From: a bacterium
GTDB taxonomy: Bacteria; Krumholzibacteriota; Krumholzibacteriia; LZORAL124-64-63
Direction: 5' to 3'
NCBI GenBank assembly: GCA_003353795.1
Contig: PIVY01000036.1
Span: forward strand, 1 to 34,007
Length of the DNA stretch: 34,007 nt
The notes beneath the pieces are model-generated. The model made no database searches. It was not told where the DNA came from and saw nothing but the letters and a program-made list of their open reading frames with translations. Every line of letters begins with the position of its first letter. Positions within the stretch are counted from its first letter, which is position 1. Below, in pieces: positions 1 through 8,770 of the stretch. Made by a program: the position numbers and the translations under genes.

Positions 1-82
1 ACAACAAGACCGGTCGAGCAGATCCGCGAAGCGTCTGTCCGACCGGTCTTGTTGTATGCACCCCCGGACGGGCTACTTGATC
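1..82 (+). repeat. Palindromic element, family A copy 1 (left side truncated by window start)
   Basis: 1-59 is identical to 3408-3466: ACAACAAGACCGGTCG-AGCAGATCCGCGAAGCGTCTGTC-CGACCGGTCTTGTTGTATGC. Similarity to copy 2 continues through 60-82 (RCCCYCGGAMGGGCTACTTGATC) with 3 mismatches. Confidence 0.93.
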
Positions 83-118
83 GAGGTGGTGTTCCGGACG
101 GATTGGGGGTGGTGGGCG

Positions 119-147
119 TTGCTTGGGGGCTATTGGGGTCCTATACT
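119..147 (+). promoter_or_regulatory. Putative sigma70-type promoter for the S8 protease gene
   Basis: TTGCTT (119-124), 17-nt spacer, TATACT (142-147), upstream of the ATG at 217. Confidence 0.45.
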
Positions 148-216
148 CATTTGGTGAATCGTTTGCAGGCTGTCTGCTGTCACCGATCCATTCATCGCCA
201 CCTGTCGGAGGCCCCC

Positions 217-3200
217 ATGAAGACCGTCGCTGCTCTTTCTTGTGTCGTAATGCTGGCGATCGCCGCCGCCGCATCGGCCGTTCCGTTCGAGAATGCCAGC
301 GTCGTGGGGCACGTGCAGGACCGGATCGTGATCACCGTGGAGCCGGGCGTGGCGCTCGCCGTCGACAAGAGCGGAGGGACGCCGCTGACCGGCCTGGCCA
401 GCATCGACGGCTTGACCGCCAGGCATGCGGTCGCAGACATCTCGCCGCTGTATGCGGGAATCGCGGAGAAGTTCGACGACGATGAACTCCGCCAGGAAAT
501 GGGTCGCTGGTATGCCGTGGACTTTGTCGGGGCCGTCGACCTCGACGAAGTGCTGGCCGACTACGGAAAGGCCGACGGGGTATTCGAGGCGCGTCCGGTG
601 GACATCTGTCGCCAGTACGGCACCGCCTTCCTGCCCAACGACCTCAACAATCAGTACTACCTCCGCAATGAGGCCCTGGCCGGAGGCGACGTGCGCGCCC
701 TCGGCGGCTGGGCCGAAACCCTGGGAGACAGCAACGTCATCGTGGCCGTGGCCGATTCGGGTGTCGACTGGAATCACCCCGACCTCGGCGGCCCTCATCC
801 CGACAGGGTCAACGGCGCCATCTGGACCAATTGGGACGAGTACTACGGCATTTCCGAGGTGGATGACGACAACAACGGTTACGTCGACGACATCCGCGGC
901 TGGGACTGGGTCCACGTTCCGGGCCAGGGCTATCCCGACGAGGACGACGAAACGCCCGACAACGACCCCAGCGACTACGAGAGCCACGGCACCAACTGCG
1001 CCGGCTGCGTGGCGCCGCTCACCAACAACGGCATCGGCATCGCCGGCACCGCCTCCGGCTGCAAGATCATGGCCCTGCGTGTGGGCTACCTGCCCGACGG
1101 CGAGTCCGGCGGCGTGGTGCGCATGGACTGGGCGTCCCAGGCCTTCTTCTACGCCGCCGCCATGGGCGCCCGGATCTTCAACGCCTCCTGGGGCAGTTCC
1201 AGCTTCCTCAGCTTCGGCGTGCGGGAGTTCCTGGACAACGGCGGCTTGATCGTCACGGCGGCCGGCAACGACAGCAACCAGGATGCCTCGTACCTTTGCG
1301 GCTATCCTGACGGAACGGGTTCCGAGCACCGGGTGCTCGCCGTGGCCGCCACCCAGCAGGACGACGGCAAGGCCGACTTCTCCAACTACGGCAGCTGGAT
1401 CGACCTCGCCGCGCCCGGCGTGAGCATCTACACCACGGCCTACTCCCGCTTCACCGACGAGAGCACCTACGCCACGGTCCAGGGCACCAGCTTCGCCTCG
1501 CCGCTCACCGCGGGCGCGGCCGCCTTGATCTGGTCGTCGAACCTGAACCGGACCGCAGCCCAGGTTTCGCAGGTGCTGCGCTTCAACTGCGACAACATCG
1601 ATGCCGCCAATCCCGGCTACGAGGACCTGCTCGGATACGGCCGGGTGAACCTCACCAAGGCGCTCGGTGACGACGAGCAACGCGTGCCGCAGGAGTTCGC
1701 CTCGATCCAGGACGCCATGAACTGCGCCGCCGTTGGCGATGTCGTCAAGATTCTCGCCGACGAGATCCTGCCGGCCTTCACTGTGATCGAGCGCGACCTG
1801 CAGATCCTCGGTGGCTACGCGGCGGACTATCAGACCCGAGATCCGCTCGGCACCCCGACCATGGTCGAGTCGCTGCCTACCACGCCGGTGCTCGACTTCT
1901 ACGGCGACGTGACCAACACCACGGTGGTGGACGGCTTCCACCTCACCGGCGGCGGCGGCCGCACGTTCGCCAATATCCCCTACTCCGGGCGGTACGGTGG
2001 CGGCATCATGCTCAATCAGAAGTCGCCGACGTTGCGCAATCTGGCGGTTTCCGGCAACTCGGTGGGCAACGCATCGACCCTGGGTCTGGGCGGTGGCATC
2101 GCGCTCTACAACTCCGACGCGGTACTCGAGAACATCACCGTCACCGGCAATACGGCCATCTATGGCGGCGGCGTGTTCGTCTACCAGGGCTCACCCTCCT
2201 TCAGCAACGTCACGCTGGACGCCAACACCTTGATCACCGACAACCTGACCAACGCGCCCCTCGGCGGCGGCATCCACGTGATCGACGCGTTCGTGACACT
2301 CGACGACGTGGTCATCACGGGTCACATCGACTCCGACAAGGGCGGTGGCATCTACGCGGCCGACCTCGACGGCTCGACCTCGGTGTACCTGAACGGCGGC
2401 GAGGTCTCGGGCAACACCGCCAAGACCAACGGCGGCGGGATCTGCGCCCTCGGCGGCACCATCGACCTGGTCGACGTGATCGTCTCGGACAACGGCAAGA
2501 CGGCCGCAGCCACCTTCATGGGCGGCGGCGGTCTCTATGCCGACGGCGCCATCGCCAGCGTCGCGGGCAGCACGTTCGACCAGAACGAGGCCCACAGCGG
2601 CTCGGGCGCTCAGTTCAACGCCTGCCCCGAGGTCTACCTCGCCGGAACGAGCTTCACCCGGTCCACCGCGGCGCTCTTCGGCGGCACGGTCTACGTCGTC
2701 GGCTGCACCCAGGCCGACCTGCACCACCTGACCATCGCCGACAATAGCTGCCCCAGCGGTGGCGCGGGCCTCTACTCGACCAACACGCCGTTGACCGTCG
2801 CCAACACCATCAGCGCGTTCAACACCGGTGCCGGCGCCACGGCCAACGGTATGTCCATCACCGGCGCGGCCACCTTGACGTGCAACGACGTCTTCGGCAA
2901 CGAGGGCGCCGCGTACGGCGGCGTGAGCGATCCCACCGGCACCGACGGCAACGTGGCCCTGGACCCCCAGTTCTGCGACCGCGGCGAGGGCGACTATCAC
3001 GTGAACCCCAACGGCCCCTGCGCTCCCGCCCACAGCGGTGGCTGCAACCTCATCGGCGCCCTCGTAGCCGACTGCGGCTCCGGCATCGGCGTGTCGGACC
3101 CATCGGTGCCCGTGGCCTTCCGCGTCGACCAGAGCTTCCCCAACCCCTTCAACCCGGCCACCACCATCCGCTTCGCCCTGCCCGCCGCGGCCCGCACCTC

Positions 3201-3390
3201 GCTGGTCATCTACGACGTCAAGGGCCGAGTCATCAAGACCCTCGTGGACACGGAACTCGAAGCGGCCACCCACACCTACCAGTGGCGCGGCCGCGACAAC
3301 CAAGGCCGCGCCACCTCAGCCGGCATCTACTTCTACAAGATCACCAGCGGTGATCACCAAGCAGTCGGGAGAATGGCGCTGATCAAGTAG
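217..3390 (+). CDS. Secreted subtilisin-like (S8) serine protease with right-handed beta-helix repeats and C-terminal FlgD-like/T9SS-type sorting domain
   Basis: Start MKTVAALSCVVMLAIAAAASA (signal peptide) with upstream CGGAGG. S8 motifs VADSGVDWNHPDL, SHGTNCAG, GTSFASPLTAGAAAL. Parallel beta-helix GGGI/NxxVxGNxA repeats. C-term QSFPNPFNPATTIRFALP...GIYFYKITSGDHQAVGRMALIK. Confidence 0.93.
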   Translation: MKTVAALSCVVMLAIAAAASAVPFENASVVGHVQDRIVITVEPGVALAVDKSGGTPLTGLASIDGLTARHAVADISPLYAGIAEKFDDDELRQEMGRWYAVDFVGAVDLDEVLADYGKADGVFEARPVDICRQYGTAFLPNDLNNQYYLRNEALAGGDVRALGGWAETLGDSNVIVAVADSGVDWNHPDLGGPHPDRVNGAIWTNWDEYYGISEVDDDNNGYVDDIRGWDWVHVPGQGYPDEDDETPDNDPSDYESHGTNCAGCVAPLTNNGIGIAGTASGCKIMALRVGYLPDGESGGVVRMDWASQAFFYAAAMGARIFNASWGSSSFLSFGVREFLDNGGLIVTAAGNDSNQDASYLCGYPDGTGSEHRVLAVAATQQDDGKADFSNYGSWIDLAAPGVSIYTTAYSRFTDESTYATVQGTSFASPLTAGAAALIWSSNLNRTAAQVSQVLRFNCDNIDAANPGYEDLLGYGRVNLTKALGDDEQRVPQEFASIQDAMNCAAVGDVVKILADEILPAFTVIERDLQILGGYAADYQTRDPLGTPTMVESLPTTPVLDFYGDVTNTTVVDGFHLTGGGGRTFANIPYSGRYGGGIMLNQKSPTLRNLAVSGNSVGNASTLGLGGGIALYNSDAVLENITVTGNTAIYGGGVFVYQGSPSFSNVTLDANTLITDNLTNAPLGGGIHVIDAFVTLDDVVITGHIDSDKGGGIYAADLDGSTSVYLNGGEVSGNTAKTNGGGICALGGTIDLVDVIVSDNGKTAAATFMGGGGLYADGAIASVAGSTFDQNEAHSGSGAQFNACPEVYLAGTSFTRSTAALFGGTVYVVGCTQADLHHLTIADNSCPSGGAGLYSTNTPLTVANTISAFNTGAGATANGMSITGAATLTCNDVFGNEGAAYGGVSDPTGTDGNVALDPQFCDRGEGDYHVNPNGPCAPAHSGGCNLIGALVADCGSGIGVSDPSVPVAFRVDQSFPNPFNPATTIRFALPAAARTSLVIYDVKGRVIKTLVDTELEAATHTYQWRGRDNQGRATSAGIYFYKITSGDHQAVGRMALIK

Positions 3391-3493
3391 CCCTTCCGAG
3401 GGCGCATACAACAAGACCGGTCGAGCAGATCCGCGAAGCGTCTGTCCGACCGGTCTTGTTGTATGCGCCCTCGGAAGGGCTACTTGATCAGCG
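3377..3493 (+). repeat. Family A palindromic element copy 2: perfect 47-bp inverted repeat around a 23-nt structured core
   Basis: Arms 3377-3423 (CGCTGATCAAGTAGCCCTTCCGAGGGCGCATACAACAAGACCGGTCG) and 3447-3493 (exact reverse complement). Core 3424-3446 AGCAGATCCGCGAAGCGTCTGTC. The left arm includes the last codons and stop of the 217-3390 CDS. Confidence 0.97.
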
Positions 3494-3503
3494 TCGGCAC
3501 CGA

Positions 3504-3947
3504 CTACTTGGTGACCAGCGGTGAAAGCCGGTCGAAGGAGCCGCACCAGCCGTGGTTGTGCTCTTCCACGGACTTTTCGGTGGGGAGTTTCGTCTGGGTG
3601 AAATGGAGCTCGGTGCCGCCGTCGGCGGGCTTGAACTCGAGGGTGACGAGCATCTCATGGTGGGCGTAGTCGCCGTCCTGCCAGACGAAGGTGTAGGCGA
3701 GGCGCTCGTTGGGGACGATCTCGCGGAACTCGCCGCAGAGGTCATGGGCGGGGCCCTTCTCGCTGGTCATGGTGAGGTGGTACCGGCCGCCGACACGGAC
3801 ATCCATGTCGCAGCGGGGCGTGCTGTAGCCGGGGGGCCCCCACCACTGCTGCATGAGCTCGGGTTCGGTGAAGGCGCCGAAGACCTCGGCAGGCGAAGCG
3901 GCGAAGGTCCGTCGAATCTCGAGGGTGTGTTGCTGCGTGGTTTCCAT
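3504..3947 (-). CDS. SRPBCC / AHSA1-family protein
   Basis: METTQQHTLEIRRTFAASPAEVFGAFTEPELMQQWWGPPG...FTQTKLP...NHGWCGSFDRL. Directly downstream of an ArsR regulator, a common pairing. Confidence 0.88.
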   Translation of the reverse strand: METTQQHTLEIRRTFAASPAEVFGAFTEPELMQQWWGPPGYSTPRCDMDVRVGGRYHLTMTSEKGPAHDLCGEFREIVPNERLAYTFVWQDGDYAHHEMLVTLEFKPADGGTELHFTQTKLPTEKSVEEHNHGWCGSFDRLSPLVTK

Positions 3948-3949
3948 GT

Positions 3950-4303
3950 CTATTCCTCCATGGGCTCGGGTTCGCGTCGGGACGCGAGGAAGCGGTCCAG
4001 GTTGTCGAACTGCTCGGTCCAGAGTGCGCGGTGTTCTTCGATCCAGGCGGTGGCCTCGTCCAGGGGTTCCGGCCGCAGCTTGCACAGGTGCAGTCGCCCC
4101 TGTTTCTCCTGGGTCACCAGACCCGCGCGTCGGAGGACCCCGACGTGCTTGGAGACAGCCTGCTGGGTCATGTCGAAGGCCTCCACCAGATCCCGCACGT
4201 GACAGGGGCCATCGCTCAGTCTGGCGAGGATGGCTCGGCGGGTCGGGTCGGCCAGGGCCGCGAATGCTTGGCTCAACATATCCACAACTATATGGTTGTA
4301 CAT
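3950..4303 (-). CDS. ArsR-family winged-helix transcriptional regulator
   Basis: MLSQAFAALADPTRRAILARLSDGPCHVRDLVEAFDMTQQAVSKHVGVLRRAGLV. Start could be 4303 (MYNHIVV) or 4279 (MLSQ). Confidence 0.9.
   Translation of the reverse strand: MYNHIVVDMLSQAFAALADPTRRAILARLSDGPCHVRDLVEAFDMTQQAVSKHVGVLRRAGLVTQEKQGRLHLCKLRPEPLDEATAWIEEHRALWTEQFDNLDRFLASRREPEPMEE
4284..4299 (-). promoter_or_regulatory. Putative ArsR operator overlapping the start of its own gene
   Basis: ACAACTATATGGTTGT: inverted repeat ACAAC-N6-GTTGT; overlaps the first codons of the regulator. Confidence 0.45.
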
Positions 4304-4330
4304 ATTTCGCGATCTGTCAAGCCCCCCTGT

Positions 4331-4432
4331 GGCCATGCTATCGGACTGCAGACATGACGAGACCCCTCGGACAGGGCGCGTCGCGATCCTGCTCGAGGGG
4401 TCTCGTCATGTCTGCAGTCCGATAGCATGGCC
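4331..4432 (-). repeat. Family A palindromic element copy 3: perfect 39-bp inverted repeat around a 24-nt core related to the core at 3424-3446
   Basis: Arms 4331-4369 (GGCCATGCTATCGGACTGCAGACATGACGAGACCCCTCG) and 4394-4432 (exact reverse complement). Core on minus strand AGCAGGATCGCGACGCGCCCTGTC versus AGCAGATCCGCGAAGCGTCTGTC in copy 2. Confidence 0.95.
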
Positions 4433-4527
4433 GCCGCGGCGATCGACTGATCGGAAATTTGTCCCCCCTGGAGTGGCGGATCGGGGGATGCTGGGCGGGT
4501 GCCGAAGCGCCCGCCCATCGTGCTGGG

Positions 4528-7500
4528 TTACTTGACCATGGTCATGCGGCCGGTGAGGATCTGATTGCTGGTGACCAGGCGGTAGATGTAGGTGCCGGAT
4601 GCCAGGCGGCGGCCATCGTTCGAGGTGCCGTCGAACGCGATGTCGTGGTGGCCGGCGGGCATCGATTCGCTCGCCAGGGTGCGCACGAGGCGGCCGCGGA
4701 GGTCGTGGACGGTGAGCTGGACGTGGGTGTCGCGCGGCAAGGCGAAGGCGATGCTCGTGCGAGGGTTGAAGGGGTTGGGAGCATTCTGGGCCAGCTGGAG
4801 GCTGGCGGGGAGATCCGGCGTGGCCGTGGAGGTATCCACCAGCAGATTCACCGGCACCGTGATCGGGCTGCCGCCGGAGGACAAGATCACCAGATCGACC
4901 GTGTACTGGCCCACCGGGAGCCCCGTGGCATCCAGGGTCACGGTCACCGATGCCGTCTCACCGGCAAGGGTCTGACCCGACTGCTCCGAGAGCGTGATCC
5001 AGGAGAACTCCTGGGTGATGCTGAAATCGGCGTCGCTGTTGTCGGCGATCAGCACGTTGTTCTGATCGAGGACGCGGGCGCGGCAGTTGTCGCTCGCCGG
5101 ACCGGTGACCAGCCACGGCCAGCTTCCGAGGCTGGCGTCGACATCCGAAGCCAGCAGTTCGAAGCCCTGCCCACGATCGACCAGCAGACGCACCAGATTC
5201 ACGTCTGCCGAGGCGTCCCAGGTGAACGTGCGAATCTGCCCGACCAACCAGGTCTCGCCGCCGTTGGGCGCGGTCAGGTCGAGGGACGGATCTCGGGATT
5301 CGCCGCCGGCGGCCAGCAAGCCCGACGCTTCCTGCAGCGTCAGCTGCCAGTTCAGCACCGAACCGACGGGCCCCGTGCTGTCGATCTCCAGGGTCCGCTC
5401 CACGGTCTGCCCCGGCATGAGGATCGCGTCGATGGACTCCGTCGCCACGGTGATCGCGGCGGAAATCTGCTCCGCCACGGGAACCCAGGCGATGGCCATG
5501 TTCGATTGCATCGTGCGCGCGCCGGGTGCATAGCGGTTGTAGTAGGTGTAGTTGATGCCCAGGTCGCCGTCCTGGAGACCCACGGTGGCGTAGCCGCGCT
5601 GGTTGTCGTTGTTGGTGGCCTGCTCGTACTGGAAGACCATCAGGCCGTCGCCCGTGGCGGTCGGGTGCATCGCGGTGTCGTGCAGGATCAGCTGACAGTT
5701 CTGGAGACCGTTGAGCAGGTTGCGCATGCGGCTCCACTGCACGACGTAGACGCCCTCGTCGGCGTCGTACTCATGGTAGACGCGGTTGGTGGAGGCCTGC
5801 GCCAGGTTGTCCCAGAACACGCACACCATGTTGTCGGGAGTGCCGGCGGCCGGCAGGCCCCAGTTGCGCCAGTGCACCAGGTAGGTCTGGCCGAAGGCGA
5901 TCCAGCCGTTGGAGCAGATGGAGATCTGGTCGTACTCCACGCCGTTGAAGAGGAAGCTGAACGGCAGGTCGAAGGTGTCGGTGTCGTCCTGCTCGTAGCC
6001 GAAGTCGCTGAGTCCCACATCGACGCCGTCTCCGCCGTAGTTGGGATCGATCTCCCGCCAGGCGAAGACCGGCGCGTCGGGTGACGGATCCTGACTGTCC
6101 CAGGCCAGGTACGGCAGATCGGGATTGCCCACCGGGCTGTCGGCGTTCACCGAGCCCACGGTCACCGGCATGTCCAGGACCTGCCGCGTGCCCGTGGCCG
6201 AGGTGACGGTGAGGGTGCAGCTGGCGAGGTGGCCGTTGAAGGCGTCACCCGAAACGAGGATGTCGTAGGCCACGGCCACCGTGGCGCCCGGAGCCACGTC
6301 ACCCAGGTCGGCGTCGACCGGGCCCGCGGGCAGGAGCAGACTGCTGGCGCTGGCGAAGCCGGCCATCCCGCCGGGTGCCATGACCGAGCCGTCGTTGCGC
6401 AGCGACACGGACAGCAGACCGGTATCGCCGGGCTGACCGTCGAAACTGGCCGACACGATGGTGAAGGCCGGCGCGCTCACCGGCAGGTCGACCCGCGACA
6501 GCCAGGCGTCGGCGCCCGAGTTGGCCGTCAATGAGAGCACCGCCGACGCGCCGTCGGGCAGGTCGTCGGGCAAGATCACCGACCACGGTCCGGCCGGAGT
6601 GGAAGCGCCGGCTGCGAGATCGCCGAGATCCACGACGCCGGTGCCGACGCCCACGCCCGCGGTCTGCGAGGCCAGGTTCACGCTGACCTGTCCAGCCGTC
6701 TGCTGGCCGAGGTTGCGCACCGTGATGGTGAGGTCACCGGTCTCGCCGGGATCGGGCATGCCGTCCTGGCCGTCGTCCCAGGTCCAGCCGTCCTCCACGC
6801 AGTAGGCGGTCACGGCGCCGAGCATGGTCTGGCCGCGGTGCGGCACGAGGTCGTCGCCGGTCACCGTGACGGACAGTTCGCCGGCGGCCGCGCCTGCGGG
6901 CAGCGACAGCAGCACCTGACCGGCCGCGTCGGTACGGGCAACCACCTGGATCGCGCCTTCACGATAGACAGTCACCTGCGCACCCTCGAGAGGTAGGCCG
7001 GCACTCATCACCGTGACGGGCAGCGTGCCGGCGTCGGGCGGCAACTGGGCCGGGTAGCTGACGACCGGCGTGGTCGGCAGGGCCTGGCGCATCTCGGTGG
7101 CGGAGTCGCCCATGAGGTTGTTCCAGACCGACCAGATCTCCACCTTGACGAGTTCGTTGCCTCCATACTGGCGGTAGAGCTCGATCTTGCCCCGATTGTG
7201 GGCGTACCCGAGAGTCCGGTCGGGCTCGCCCATGGCGCCTTCCCAGACTCCGTGGAAGTAGGCGTTGTTGTAGCGGGTATGGGTTCCCGTGGTGGCCGTG
7301 CCGACGGCCCCGATGGCGCCACCGTGCGGGTTGCGCAGCATGGCCTCGGTGTAGGCGTGGGTCTGCATGAAGCTACCCGACGCGCAGGTGGGCATGACGG
7401 CGAAGGGCAACTCGCCCTGGTTCTGGAGGTTGTCGATGTAGCCGGTCGAGAAGCCGCTGCAGCCCAGGTAGCCGCGGTAGCTGTAGACCGAGATGCCCTG

Positions 7501-8526
7501 GTTGAACTTCTGGGTGATCTGGCTGGCGAACGGACCGCTCCAGACGGTGTCGATGCGGGTGTAGTTCAGCCGCTCGAGGTGCTGCTCCTTGAGCCACTGG
7601 TTGACGTAGATCGTGCTCGTGCCCGAGGCGCTCGAGTCGCCCACCAGAAGGGCCGACGTGTACCACTCCGGGTTGGAGAAGGTATCGGGATTCTGCTCGT
7701 ACTCGAGGATCTTGGCGACGATCCCCTCGAGCTCCGGGACGTTGCGGGCGGACAGCCGGCCGATGAGGGCGTCCGACAGCACGTCGTTGCCCTCGAGCTC
7801 GGTGTAGTAGTGGTCGCCCTCGCCCTGGTAGCCGGAGCGGGACTCGCGCCAGCTGGCCACGGCCACGCCCCCGTTGGCGTCGCCCACCAGGCAGATGTGG
7901 ACCAGCGGCTCGTCGGCCGTGTCGTAGACCTGCTGGATGTACGACTTGATCTGCGTGGTGCTGGTACCTGTCTCGGCGGTGGACGCGGCGATCACGTTGT
8001 AGCCCTGCTTGCGGCGCCAGTCGAGCAGCGGCTGCACCGCGCCCATGGCACCGGTGGCCGACGAGACGACCGCCAGGTAAGTGCCCGGCACCACCTGGTA
8101 CCCATCGAGCAACGCGGCGGCGCCGATGACCTCGGCCTCGAGCAGATTGGCAAAGGACCTCGCGATCTTCGTGCGGCGCGGCGCCACGGCCCCGGGATCG
8201 GCGGTGAAGCTCAGGGCGACCTCGCGGCTACGAACCCCGTCGGCGGCCGGAGCCACGGACAGCGGCACGATCTGCATGCCGTGAAGGACGGCAGGCTGCC
8301 CCAGCTCGATGCTGGCCGCGGTGGTGAGCAACTCGGCTCGCTTGCCGGCGGGTACGGCCACCAGCCCCTGCCACGCCTCGGCATCCGCTGGCACGTCCAC
8401 CCGCAGGCGCATTCCGTCGCTGCTGCCAGCGAGGGTGGTCACCGCGGGATCAGGCTTGGCGAGAGCGGTCGAAGCGAGAAGGGCGAGGAGCAGGGTCATG
8501 AGCACGACAACTACGCGAGGACGCAA
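4528..8526 (-). CDS. Gingipain-like (peptidase C25) secreted protein with C-terminal T9SS-type sorting domain
   Basis: VQPLLDWRRKQGYNVIAAST...YIQQVYDTADEPLVHICLVGDANGG...DHYYTELEGNDVLSDALIGRLSA..., C-term LAQNAPNPFNPRTSIAFALP...GTYIYRLVTSNQILTGRMTMVK. Proposed TTG start at 8526, 8 nt after GGAGG, gives signal peptide LRPRVVVVLMTLLLALLASTALA. Homologous to 14110-18774. Confidence 0.88.
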   Translation of the reverse strand: MRPRVVVVLMTLLLALLASTALAKPDPAVTTLAGSSDGMRLRVDVPADAEAWQGLVAVPAGKRAELLTTAASIELGQPAVLHGMQIVPLSVAPAADGVRSREVALSFTADPGAVAPRRTKIARSFANLLEAEVIGAAALLDGYQVVPGTYLAVVSSATGAMGAVQPLLDWRRKQGYNVIAASTAETGTSTTQIKSYIQQVYDTADEPLVHICLVGDANGGVAVASWRESRSGYQGEGDHYYTELEGNDVLSDALIGRLSARNVPELEGIVAKILEYEQNPDTFSNPEWYTSALLVGDSSASGTSTIYVNQWLKEQHLERLNYTRIDTVWSGPFASQITQKFNQGISVYSYRGYLGCSGFSTGYIDNLQNQGELPFAVMPTCASGSFMQTHAYTEAMLRNPHGGAIGAVGTATTGTHTRYNNAYFHGVWEGAMGEPDRTLGYAHNRGKIELYRQYGGNELVKVEIWSVWNNLMGDSATEMRQALPTTPVVSYPAQLPPDAGTLPVTVMSAGLPLEGAQVTVYREGAIQVVARTDAAGQVLLSLPAGAAAGELSVTVTGDDLVPHRGQTMLGAVTAYCVEDGWTWDDGQDGMPDPGETGDLTITVRNLGQQTAGQVSVNLASQTAGVGVGTGVVDLGDLAAGASTPAGPWSVILPDDLPDGASAVLSLTANSGADAWLSRVDLPVSAPAFTIVSASFDGQPGDTGLLSVSLRNDGSVMAPGGMAGFASASSLLLPAGPVDADLGDVAPGATVAVAYDILVSGDAFNGHLASCTLTVTSATGTRQVLDMPVTVGSVNADSPVGNPDLPYLAWDSQDPSPDAPVFAWREIDPNYGGDGVDVGLSDFGYEQDDTDTFDLPFSFLFNGVEYDQISICSNGWIAFGQTYLVHWRNWGLPAAGTPDNMVCVFWDNLAQASTNRVYHEYDADEGVYVVQWSRMRNLLNGLQNCQLILHDTAMHPTATGDGLMVFQYEQATNNDNQRGYATVGLQDGDLGINYTYYNRYAPGARTMQSNMAIAWVPVAEQISAAITVATESIDAILMPGQTVERTLEIDSTGPVGSVLNWQLTLQEASGLLAAGGESRDPSLDLTAPNGGETWLVGQIRTFTWDASADVNLVRLLVDRGQGFELLASDVDASLGSWPWLVTGPASDNCRARVLDQNNVLIADNSDADFSITQEFSWITLSEQSGQTLAGETASVTVTLDATGLPVGQYTVDLVILSSGGSPITVPVNLLVDTSTATPDLPASLQLAQNAPNPFNPRTSIAFALPRDTHVQLTVHDLRGRLVRTLASESMPAGHHDIAFDGTSNDGRRLASGTYIYRLVTSNQILTGRMTMVK

Positions 8527-8566
8527 AACGACACCTCCGGTGGGCGGGCGGCTAAATGGAACCCTT

Positions 8567-8572
8567 ATTATA
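8567..8572 (-). promoter_or_regulatory. Putative -10 box (TATAAT) for the gingipain-like gene
   Basis: Perfect TATAAT on the minus strand about 40 nt upstream of the proposed start at 8526. No convincing -35. Confidence 0.4.
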
Positions 8573-8633
8573 GCGCATGGAACAGACAAAAGCGGGTTGA
8601 AATGAGTAAACCACCTGTTTTCAACGAAGAAGA

Positions 8634-8657
8634 CGGGGAGGCCGGACGGCCTCCCCG
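8634..8657 (-). terminator. Rho-independent terminator-like hairpin
   Basis: Perfect 10-bp stem CGGGGAGGCC/GGCCTCCCCG with a 4-nt loop, followed on the minus strand by TCTTCTTCGTTG. Lies downstream of the CHAT gene. Confidence 0.65.
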
Positions 8658-8716
8658 CTCCACTGGGGGGAACAAGCAGCGAGCGCTACTTGGTCGGGTC
8701 GGTCATGGGGATAGCG

Positions 8717-8770
8717 GTCTCCTTTCGGGGCAATCAATGGGGATCGAACCCCCCATTTCCCCGCGGAGAC
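8717..8770 (-). other. Multi-level hairpin in the 3' region of the CHAT gene
   Basis: Nested pairing on the minus strand: GTCTCC/GGAGAC, GGGG/CCCC, AATGGGG/CCCCATT with apical GGTTCGAT. Confidence 0.6.

Noticed and set aside
130-1941. 603-aa minus-strand ORF antisense to the S8 protease
   Set aside because: Low-complexity high-GC shadow ORF with no recognisable domains, opposite a strongly supported CDS.
1-3493. The two copies of the 59-bp palindrome as terminal inverted repeats of a transposon carrying the protease gene
   Set aside because: No transposase, and the repeats are themselves palindromes located at gene 3' ends; a related core also occurs at 4331-4432 with different arms.
4230-4535. 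Small ORFs on both strands with near-identical peptides (MLSDCRHDETPR...EGSRHVCSPIAWP)
   Set aside because: Direct consequence of the perfect palindrome at 4331-4432, not genes.
8717-8770. Possible tRNA (T-arm-like GGTTCGATCCCC on the minus strand)
   Set aside because: No matching acceptor, D or anticodon arms in the right places; better explained as a nested hairpin.
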